Under the pieces are notes generated by a model, which ran no database searches, had not been told where the DNA came from, and saw only the letters and a list, made by a program, of their open reading frames with translations. Positions 1 through 5,476 of a stretch of DNA of 5,819 nucleotides are shown in pieces; the first letter of the stretch is position 1; the number at the start of each line of letters is the position of its first letter. The DNA is from an uncultured Rhodospirillales bacterium. Its GTDB lineage: Bacteria > Pseudomonadota > Alphaproteobacteria > Rhodospirillales > Defluviicoccaceae. Where the stretch lies: positions 1-5,819 of the forward strand of contig CAKZLS010000398.1 in NCBI GenBank assembly GCA_937127205.1, written 5' to 3'. The position numbers and the translations under genes were made by a program.

Positions 1-1147
1 AGGCATTCTCGGCCCATTGCAACGTGTCGGGATCGGTGCGCTCGCCGGCTAGAAACAAGGCCTCGAATTTGGACAGATCGTAGGTTTTCATCAGCTCCGC
101 GTTGGGATCTTCGCGTTTGATGGCGCGAAACGCGGTGGGCGCGGTGAACAAGGTCTTGACCCCGTGCTCGGCGGCCACCCGCCAGAAAGCACCGGCGTCG
201 GGTGTGCCGACGGGTTTGCCTTCGTAGAGAACCGTCGTGCAGGCTTGGAATAGCGGTCCATAGACGATGTACGAATGACCCACCTGCCAGCCGAGATCGG
301 AGGCGGCCCAATAAACGTCGCCCGGATCGGCGTTGTAGACGGCCTTCATGGACCACTTCATCGCCACGAGGTGGCCGCCGTTGTCACGAACGACGCCTTT
401 TGGCTCACCGGTGGTCCCGGATGTATAGAGAATATAAAGCGGGTCCGTGGCTGCCACCGGGACACAGTCCGCCGGTTGCGCGGTGGCCATGGCCTCCTGC
501 CAATCGATGTCGAAGCCCGGTTTGAGATCGCACGGACCCTGCGGCCGCTGCAGGATGATCGTATGGTCCGGCTTGAAACTGGCGAGTTCGATGGCGCCGT
601 CGAGCAGCGGTTTGTAGGCGATGATGCGGTTGCCTTCGATGCCGCAGGACGCGGACACGATGACCTTCGGCTTGGCATCACCGATGCGGATGGCCAGCTC
701 GTTCGAGGCAAAACCACCAAACACCACAGAATGGACCGCACCGAGGCGCGCGCACGCCAGCATGGCGATCGCCGTTTCCGGGACCGCCGGCATGTAGATG
801 ATCACCGTATCGCCCTTGCCGACACCCCGCGCGGAGAGGACGCCGGCAAACGTCGCAACCTCGTCGCGGAGCTGGCGGTAGGTGAATTTGGTTACTTTAT
901 TGCCTGTCACGGGGCTGTCGTGGATCAGCGCCACGCGATCGCCGAGGCCGTCGTCTACATGGCGGTCCAAGGCGTTATAGCAGGTGTTGAGGACGCCGCC
1001 GGTGAACCAGCGGTAAAAGGGCGGGTTGGAGTCGTCGAGAACGGTGTCCCATTTCTTGATCCAAACAACGTCTTCCGCGGCTTCGGCCCAAAAGCCTTCC
1101 GGGTTGGATATGGATCTCGCGTATGCCTGTTCGTACGGTCCGGTCAT
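1..1147 (-). CDS. prpE: Propionyl-CoA synthetase (PrpE-type acyl-CoA ligase), copy B, 3' end missing at window edge
   Basis: This is an AMP-forming acyl-CoA ligase that would convert propionate (or a similar short acid), ATP and CoA to the acyl-CoA, AMP and PPi in the cytosol. The frame is open from ATG at 1147 to base 1, giving 382 codons with no stop; about 250 C-terminal residues lie outside. Visible motifs are the N-terminal ACAS-like region with PEGFW (residues 16-20), the P-loop YTSGTTGEPKG (241-251), the GWQVGHSY segment (286-293), TAPTAFR (335-341) and LAGERTDP (367-374). The WWQTETG motif and catalytic lysine are not in the window. The ATG follows a GGAGGAGG Shine-Dalgarno with 6 nt spacing for its best core. 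It aligns without gaps to the complete copy at 1288-3195, at about 81% identity. Oddities are Gln288 in the predicted acyl pocket and a terminator lying just upstream. The family assignment is firm; the exact substrate is inferred. Acrylate or 3-hydroxypropionate are alternatives. Confidence 0.93.
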   Translation of the reverse strand, partial: MTGPYEQAYARSISNPEGFWAEAAEDVVWIKKWDTVLDDSNPPFYRWFTGGVLNTCYNALDRHVDDGLGDRVALIHDSPVTGNKVTKFTYRQLRDEVATFAGVLSARGVGKGDTVIIYMPAVPETAIAMLACARLGAVHSVVFGGFASNELAIRIGDAKPKVIVSASCGIEGNRIIAYKPLLDGAIELASFKPDHTIILQRPQGPCDLKPGFDIDWQEAMATAQPADCVPVAATDPLYILYTSGTTGEPKGVVRDNGGHLVAMKWSMKAVYNADPGDVYWAASDLGWQVGHSYIVYGPLFQACTTVLYEGKPVGTPDAGAFWRVAAEHGVKTLFTAPTAFRAIKREDPNAELMKTYDLSKFEALFLAGERTDPDTLQWAENA

Positions 1148-1158
1148 GTTCCTCCTCC

Positions 1159-1205
1159 TCTCGCAGTGCGAGACGCTGCGTCCGCGCCTCTGTCGATGGG
1201 CGCGG
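1159..1205 (-). promoter_or_regulatory. Hairpin-forming leader upstream of prpE copy B
   Basis: On the minus strand, two perfect inverted repeats precede the Shine-Dalgarno of the partial prpE. The first pairs CCGCGCC (1205-1199) with GGCGCGG (1188-1182) around a 10-nt loop. The second pairs TCTCGC (1173-1168) with GCGAGA (1164-1159) around a 3-nt loop and directly abuts the GGAGGAGG ribosome-binding site at 1151-1158. The arms of the first hairpin have the same sequence as the arms of the terminator at 1228-1263, so alternative pairings are possible in a read-through transcript. The pairing is seen in the sequence. Any effect on translation or mRNA stability is inference. I could not find a convincing promoter between this leader and the terminator. 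Confidence 0.4.
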
Positions 1206-1227
1206 TTCGAAGCTTGTTGGTCGTTCA

Positions 1228-1263
1228 ATAAAAAAGGCGCGGAGACCGAAGCCCCCGCGCCTT
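1228..1263 (-). terminator. Intrinsic terminator after prpE copy A
   Basis: Reading on the minus strand from about 25 nt past the stop codon of the complete prpE, AAGGCGCGG (1263-1255) pairs perfectly with CCGCGCCTT (1242-1234). The inner bases GGGC/GTCT extend the stem with two G-U wobbles and close a C(UUCG)G tetraloop. A U-rich tail, TTTTTTA, follows from 1235. This is a textbook rho-independent terminator for the minus strand. The plus-strand reading has no T tract after the stem. It separates the two tandem prpE copies, so the downstream copy needs read-through or a promoter of its own. Confidence 0.9.
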
Positions 1264-1287
1264 GTTCGTCGTCTATGCAGTCACCCG

Positions 1288-3195
1288 TTACTTGCGGGAA
1301 CTGGCGTAGCCGATGCCTTCCAGGGCACCCTTGATCTCATCGAGGATCGCGGGATCATCGATGGTCGCGGGCATCTTCCATTCCTGGTTGTCGGCGATCT
1401 TCTGCATGGTGCCTCTCAGGATTTTGCCCGAGCGGGTCTTGGGCAGGCGCTCGACGACAGTGGCCGTCTTGAACGCAGCCACGGCTCCAATTTGCTGGCG
1501 AACCATCTGCACCACTTCCTTGACGATTTCCTCGTCCGACTTGGTGACCCCCAACTTGAGGACCAGGAAGCCGACGGGGAGCTGTCCCTTGAAGGAGTCC
1601 TCGACGCCGACGACCGCACACTCCGCCACGTCCGGGTGCTTGGCGAGAACTTCTTCCATGCCGCCGGTGGAGAGCCGGTGCCCGGCGACGTTGATGACGT
1701 CGTCGGTGCGGGCCATGATGTAGACGTAGTCGTCTTCGTCCATATAGCCCGCGTCGGCGGTGGCGTAGTAGCCGGGGAACTCGCTCAGGTAGGAGTTCAC
1801 ATAGCGCTCGTCATTGTTCCACAGCGTCGGCAGCGCGCCCGGGGGCAGCGGCAGTTTGACGCAGATGGCGCCGATGTCGCCGCGCGGAACCTGCTCACAG
1901 TTCTCGTCGAGAATCTGCACATCCCAACCGGGCGCGGCCCGCGTCGGCGAACCCGGCTTGACCGGGAGCGGCTCCAAGCCCATGCAGTTGGCGGCGATTG
2001 ACCAGCCGGTTTCGGTCTGCCACCAGTGGTCGATCACCGGTCGATCGAGCGCCTTCATGGCCCACTCCAAGGTATCCGGATCGGTCCGCTCGCCGGCCAG
2101 GAACAGGGCCTCGAACTTCGACAGGTCGTAATTCTGCATCAACTTGGCGTCGGGATCCTCGCGTTTGATGGCGCGGAACGCCGTTGGCGCCGTAAACAGC
2201 GTCTTCACGCCGTGATCCGCGATCACCCGCCAGAACGCGCCGGCGTCGGGGGTGCCGACGGGCTTGCCCTCGTAGAATACCGTGGTGCATCCCTTGATCA
2301 GCGGCGCGTAGACGATGTAAGAGTGGCCAACCACCCAACCCACGTCGGAAGCCGCCCAGAACACTTCGCCGGCGTCCATGTTGTAGATGTTTTTCATGGT
2401 CCAGTTCAGCGCGACCAGATGGCCGCCATTGTCACGGACGACGCCTTTGGGTTCACCGGTGGTGCCGGAAGTATAGAGGATATACAGCGGATCGGTTGCC
2501 GCTACCGGAACGCAATCGGCGGGCGTGGCCGTGGCCATCGCTTCCTGCCAGTCGATGTCGAAACCGGGCTTGAGCTCGCAGGGGCCCTGCGGCCGCTGCA
2601 GGATAATCGTGCTGCTGGGTTTGGCATCCGAAAGTTCGATGGCGCCATCGAGCAGCGGCTTGTAGGCGAGCACCTTGGCGCCCTCGACACCGCAAGAAGC
2701 CGAAACGATTACCTTCGGTTTTGCGTCGTTGATCCGGACAGCGAGCTCATTGGAGGCAAAGCCACCGAAGACGACCGAATGGACGGCGCCGATCCGAGCG
2801 CACGCCAGCATGGCGACCGCGGCTTCCGGCACCATCGGCATGTAAACGATGACCCGATCGCCCTTGCCGACGCCCTGAGCCGTGAGGATTCCGGCGAACT
2901 TGGCGACTTCGTCGCGCAGCTCACTGAAGGTGTACTTGCGTACGGTGTTGCCGGTTACCGGGCTGTCATAAATCAGCGCCAGACGGTCGCCGTTTCCGGC
3001 CTCAACGTGGCGATCCAGCGCGTTGTAACAGGTGTTGACCACTCCGCCGCTAAACCAGCGGTAAAATGGTTTATTGGAGTCGTCGAGGACTTTGTCCCAC
3101 TTCTTGATCCAGTCGATTTGCTCGGCTTGTTCGCCCCAGAAACCCTCCGGGTCCTGAATTGATCGATTATATTCTTGTTCGTAAGGTCCGCTCAT
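1288..3195 (-). CDS. prpE: Propionyl-CoA synthetase (PrpE-type acyl-CoA ligase), copy A, complete
   Basis: This 635-residue AMP-forming ligase is expected to activate propionate to propionyl-CoA in the cytosol, feeding the methylmalonyl-CoA or methylcitrate route; neither pathway is encoded in this window. Motifs in order are PEGFW (16-20), P-loop YTSGTTGEPKG (241-251), GWVVGHSY (286-293), LAGERTDP (367-374), WWQTETGW (391-398), hinge and A8 region ARTDDVINVAGHRLSTGGMEE (495-515) and A10 PKTRSGKILR (585-594). The catalytic Lys591 matches the position of the acetylation-regulated lysine in Salmonella PrpE, as recalled. Ala367 stands where acetyl-CoA synthetase has a pocket Val, and Trp398 follows TETG where acetyl-CoA synthetase usually has Gly; both favour propionate over acetate. 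ATG 3195 is chosen over GTG 3210 because the Shine-Dalgarno lies between them and copy B starts at the same residue. The length is normal and all key residues are intact. It ends in TAA before a strong terminator. Confidence 0.95.
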   Translation of the reverse strand: MSGPYEQEYNRSIQDPEGFWGEQAEQIDWIKKWDKVLDDSNKPFYRWFSGGVVNTCYNALDRHVEAGNGDRLALIYDSPVTGNTVRKYTFSELRDEVAKFAGILTAQGVGKGDRVIVYMPMVPEAAVAMLACARIGAVHSVVFGGFASNELAVRINDAKPKVIVSASCGVEGAKVLAYKPLLDGAIELSDAKPSSTIILQRPQGPCELKPGFDIDWQEAMATATPADCVPVAATDPLYILYTSGTTGEPKGVVRDNGGHLVALNWTMKNIYNMDAGEVFWAASDVGWVVGHSYIVYAPLIKGCTTVFYEGKPVGTPDAGAFWRVIADHGVKTLFTAPTAFRAIKREDPDAKLMQNYDLSKFEALFLAGERTDPDTLEWAMKALDRPVIDHWWQTETGWSIAANCMGLEPLPVKPGSPTRAAPGWDVQILDENCEQVPRGDIGAICVKLPLPPGALPTLWNNDERYVNSYLSEFPGYYATADAGYMDEDDYVYIMARTDDVINVAGHRLSTGGMEEVLAKHPDVAECAVVGVEDSFKGQLPVGFLVLKLGVTKSDEEIVKEVVQMVRQQIGAVAAFKTATVVERLPKTRSGKILRGTMQKIADNQEWKMPATIDDPAILDEIKGALEGIGYASSRK

Positions 3196-3198
3196 GGT

Positions 3199-3205
3199 CC
3201 TCCCC
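3199..3205 (-). promoter_or_regulatory. Shine-Dalgarno deciding the prpE copy A start
   Basis: The minus strand reads AAGGGGAGGACC immediately before ATG 3195. The GGGGAGG core sits 3 nt from the ATG; the AAGGGG portion sits at a more usual distance of 7 nt. An in-frame GTG at 3210 would place this ribosome-binding site inside the coding region, so ATG 3195 is preferred. The first residues after ATG (MSGPYEQ) correspond to MTGPYEQ in the tandem copy, which has a similar purine-rich leader. Confidence 0.7.
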
Positions 3206-3275
3206 TTCACCTTGGTTAGAGTTGTTGCCCCGTCTCATGGTGTCGGACGGGATTGACCCGCAAGCCCGCGGGAAC

Positions 3276-3366
3276 GGCAATGTGATGCAAAATGACATTT
3301 TTTGCAAAGCCCGATTATGGCAATGTGCCCATCACTAACGGGAACCAATCACAACGGCAAAATGCC
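3276..3366. promoter_or_regulatory. Candidate operator cluster in the divergent intergenic region
   Basis: The 192 bases between the divergent starts of prpE copy A and the acyl-CoA ligase are poorer in GC around 3280-3320. They contain a perfect palindrome TTTGCAAA at 3301-3308, with a related half-site GATGCAAA at 3284-3291. GGCA-N3-TGCC occurs twice (3319-3329 and 3356-3366) and a degenerate version, GGCAATGTGAT, lies at 3276-3286. On the minus strand a -10-like CATAAT lies at 3319-3314, but I see no good -35 for it. TTTGCAAA resembles the half-site recalled for ScfR-family regulators (PccR, RamB) of propionyl-CoA and acetate metabolism. The motifs are seen; their use as operators is inferred. 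Confidence 0.35.
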
Positions 3367-3387
3367 ACCAGGACCGGTCAACGCCCT

Positions 3388-5034
3388 ATGAACGCCAGCA
3401 CAGTACCTGTCAACCCTTTCGAAACCGATCTGAATAAAAACCCCGCCAACCACGCGGCGCTGACACCGCTCGGATTCATTCAGCGGGCGGCCCTGGTCCA
3501 TCCCCGCCATCCCGCCGTTATTCATGGATCGCGGCGATACACGTGGGAGGAAACCTACGCCCGCTGCCGCCGTCTGGCATCAGCTCTGGCCGCGCGCGGG
3601 ATCGGCGAGGGCGATACCGTCGCCGTCATGGCGGCCAACACGCCGGAACTTTACGAAGCGCATTTTGGTGTCCCGATGACGGGAGCGGTCCTTAATGCTC
3701 TCAACACCCGCGCGGATTCCGCGACGCTCGCCTTCTGCCTCAGCCACGGCGGTGCGCGCGTGCTCATCACCGACCGTGAGTTCGCCGACCTGATGGGACC
3801 GGCGCTCAAACGAGTCGAACGCGAGATCATCGTTATCGACATCGATGATCCCGAGGCAAAGGTGCGCGGCCCGGCGTTGGGGGAGATGGACTATGAGGCG
3901 TTTCTCGAAACGGGAGATCCGGACTTCGCGTGGCGTCCGCCCTCGGACGAGTGGCAAGCGATCAGCTTGAACTATACGTCGGGCACAACCGGCGATCCGA
4001 AGGGCGTAGTTTACCACCATCGCGGTGCCTACCTGCTCGCCACCGGCAACGTGCTCGCATGGGACCTGGCGCACCATCCAGTCTATCTGTGGACCCTGCC
4101 CATGTTCCATTGCAACGGGTGGTGTTTTCCTTGGACGATGGCGGCGATCGCGGGAACCAGCATCTGCGTCCGTCAGGTCACCGGCGAAACGGTATATGCC
4201 GCTCTATCCGAACACAAGGTGACCCACTTCTGCGGCGCGCCCATCGTTTTGAACATGATCGTCAATGCCCCGGAAAACGAGCGTCGACCCTTTGATCAGG
4301 AAGTGAAGGTGATGACCGCCGCAGCGCCGCCACCCTCGTCGACGCTGGAAGCGATGCAGCGAATGGGGTTCAGGGTGACCCATGTCTACGGACTGACAGA
4401 GGTTTATGGCCCCGCCGTGGTGTGCTCATGGCAGGAGGAGTGGGACGACCTGCCCGTGGAGGAGCAGGCTTCTCTGAACGCGCGTCAGGGGGTGCGCTAT
4501 CACGTGCTTGAGGGGCTGTCGGTGATGGACCCCGAAACCATGACGCCGGTGCCCGCCGATGGCGAGACGCTGGGAGAGGTTATGTTCCGTGGCAATGTGG
4601 TGATGAAAGGATATCTGAAGAGCAAGGAGTCAACCGACGCGGCGTTCGCCGGCGGTTGGTTCCATTCCGGCGACCTCGGCGTGATGCACCCCGACGGGTA
4701 CCTTCAATTGAAGGACCGTTCGAAAGACATCATCATTTCCGGCGGCGAAAACATATCGTCGATCGAGGTGGAAAATGTACTGCATCGCCACCCGGCGGTG
4801 CTCCTGGCGGCGGTCGTGGCCAAGCCGGACCCGAAGTGGGGCGAAACGCCATGTGCCTTTGTCGAACTCAAACCGTCGGCCGAGGCCGTTACCGCCGACG
4901 CCATGATCGGCTTCTGCCGCGCAAACCTCGCGCACTACAAATGCCCGTCAAAAGTGGTTTTCGGAGAAATTCCAAAAACATCAACGGGTAAGGTGCAGAA
5001 ATTCAAGCTCAGAGAGAAAGCGCAAACCCCCTGA
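3388..5034 (+). CDS. Fatty-acyl/DmdB-type acyl-CoA ligase (AMP-forming)
   Basis: This 548-residue ANL-superfamily ligase forms an acyl-adenylate and then the CoA thioester in the cytosol. The fold is an N-terminal AMP-binding domain (about 30-440) and a small C-terminal domain (about 441-540). Motifs are YTSGTTGDPKG (196-206), PMFHCNGWCFPWT (238-250), YGLTEVYGP (334-342), SGDLG (427-431), KDRSKDIIISGGENISSIEVE (442-462) and PKTSTGKVQK (529-538), with catalytic Lys535. The FHCNGW segment and overall architecture are those of the medium/long-chain acyl-CoA ligase group that includes methylmercaptopropionate-CoA ligase DmdB; the substrate cannot be fixed from sequence. ATG 3388 is chosen because it gives the usual family length and N-terminus. 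An in-frame ATG at 3292 would add 32 unrelated-looking residues and run through the TTTGCAAA palindrome. The Shine-Dalgarno is weak for both (AGGA at 3370-3373, 14 nt from ATG 3388). It is divergent from prpE copy A. Confidence 0.92.
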   Translation: MNASTVPVNPFETDLNKNPANHAALTPLGFIQRAALVHPRHPAVIHGSRRYTWEETYARCRRLASALAARGIGEGDTVAVMAANTPELYEAHFGVPMTGAVLNALNTRADSATLAFCLSHGGARVLITDREFADLMGPALKRVEREIIVIDIDDPEAKVRGPALGEMDYEAFLETGDPDFAWRPPSDEWQAISLNYTSGTTGDPKGVVYHHRGAYLLATGNVLAWDLAHHPVYLWTLPMFHCNGWCFPWTMAAIAGTSICVRQVTGETVYAALSEHKVTHFCGAPIVLNMIVNAPENERRPFDQEVKVMTAAAPPPSSTLEAMQRMGFRVTHVYGLTEVYGPAVVCSWQEEWDDLPVEEQASLNARQGVRYHVLEGLSVMDPETMTPVPADGETLGEVMFRGNVVMKGYLKSKESTDAAFAGGWFHSGDLGVMHPDGYLQLKDRSKDIIISGGENISSIEVENVLHRHPAVLLAAVVAKPDPKWGETPCAFVELKPSAEAVTADAMIGFCRANLAHYKCPSKVVFGEIPKTSTGKVQKFKLREKAQTP

Positions 5035-5051
5035 GGGAAACCATCTGAACC

Positions 5052-5079
5052 CGCGTTATTTATTTCCAACATTAACGCG
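5052..5079. repeat. Weak inverted repeat in the convergent intergenic region
   Basis: CGCGTTA (5052-5058) and TAACGCG (5073-5079) form a 7-bp perfect stem with a 14-nt AT-rich loop, 17 nt after the ligase stop codon. A second small pair, CTCCAT (5111-5116) and ATGGAG (5128-5133), lies nearer the ydcH-like stop. Neither is followed by a T tract on either strand, so neither is a convincing intrinsic terminator. They could still stabilise 3' ends of the two convergent transcripts. Confidence 0.25.
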
Positions 5080-5153
5080 CAGCAGGCATTCACTGTCGGC
5101 TGATATGCCCCTCCATAGGGCGATCCGATGGAGAGTTGTTAGCTGGTAGGCCG

Positions 5154-5324
5154 TTATTGCTTGGCGGATAGGTTAGCTAATTCGTCTTTGATTTGGAGCT
5201 TTTGCTTTTTAATTCGCAAAATTTCAATGTCGTCTGGATGCGGTCGGTTGTGTTCTTCTTCAAGCGCGACTTCAAGGGCATGATGTTTCGCTTTAAGTGA
5301 CTCGATCCTCTCGTGTAGACTCAT
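5154..5324 (-). CDS. Small DUF465/YdcH-family protein
   Basis: This 56-residue protein begins MSLHERIESLKAKHHALE and ends DELANLSAKQ before TAA. It matches the DUF465/YdcH family in size, in the N-terminal 'RI..L..KH..LE..L..E..RP.PD...I..LKK.KL..KDE' pattern and in being almost wholly charged helix. It is predicted to form a helical hairpin or coiled coil; no signal peptide or membrane segment is visible. The biochemical role of the family is unknown to me; it is a small soluble cytosolic protein common in Proteobacteria. The start is supported by GGAGG at 5334-5338, 9 nt before the ATG, and by a promoter at 5356-5385. It is a single-gene unit, convergent with the acyl-CoA ligase and separated from the upstream hydrolase by 152 bases. 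Its codon use is less GC-rich than its neighbours. Confidence 0.9.
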   Translation of the reverse strand: MSLHERIESLKAKHHALEVALEEEHNRPHPDDIEILRIKKQKLQIKDELANLSAKQ

Positions 5325-5355
5325 GTCGAATATCCTCCGCTATAACCAGACGTTC

Positions 5356-5385
5356 ATAATAGCCGAAAACTCCTGAAAATGCCAA
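5356..5385 (-). promoter_or_regulatory. Sigma70-like promoter of the ydcH-type gene
   Basis: On the minus strand, a -35 TTGGCA (5385-5380, five of six consensus bases) and a -10 TATTAT (5361-5356, five of six) are separated by 18 nt. Transcription would start near 5349, leaving a leader of about 25 nt that contains the GGAGG ribosome-binding site. This is the best promoter match I found in the window. The match is seen; activity is inferred. Confidence 0.6.
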
Positions 5386-5476
5386 TGCCGACGGATACCA
5401 TTCCGCCACTGCAATGGTGCTCTGGCGAGGTTGGTTTTGCTATCTGCGCTCCGCCGGGGTCCAATTGTGTCAATCG

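Noticed and set aside
1206..1230. TTGAAC on the minus strand after the terminator as a -35 box for prpE copy B.
   Set aside because: The bases at the expected -10 position are GC-rich and do not resemble TATAAT.
538..2604. Identical 19-base stretches in the two prpE copies (538-556 and 2586-2604) as signs of a mobile repeat or gene conversion.
   Set aside because: They fall in a strongly conserved protein segment, and the surrounding codons differ at synonymous positions, which fits selection on the protein.
275..3162. Long open frames on the plus strand opposite both prpE copies (275-1231, 1123-2001, 2026-3162), two of which resemble each other.
   Set aside because: They are antisense shadows of GC-rich coding sequence. 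Their similarity follows from the prpE duplication, and their translations show no recognisable domain, while the minus-strand frames carry full catalytic motifs.
3195..3210. GTG at 3210 as an upstream start for prpE copy A.
   Set aside because: The Shine-Dalgarno lies between GTG 3210 and ATG 3195, and the tandem copy begins at the residue equivalent to ATG 3195.
3580..4110. Minus-strand open frame of 176 codons within the divergent acyl-CoA ligase.
   Set aside because: It lies wholly opposite a well-supported ligase gene, shows no domain and has no ribosome-binding site that I can see.
5450..5476. TTGACA on the minus strand just after the hydrolase stop codon as a -35 box.
   Set aside because: No acceptable -10 hexamer occurs 16-18 nt downstream. 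The better promoter for the ydcH-type gene is at 5356-5385.
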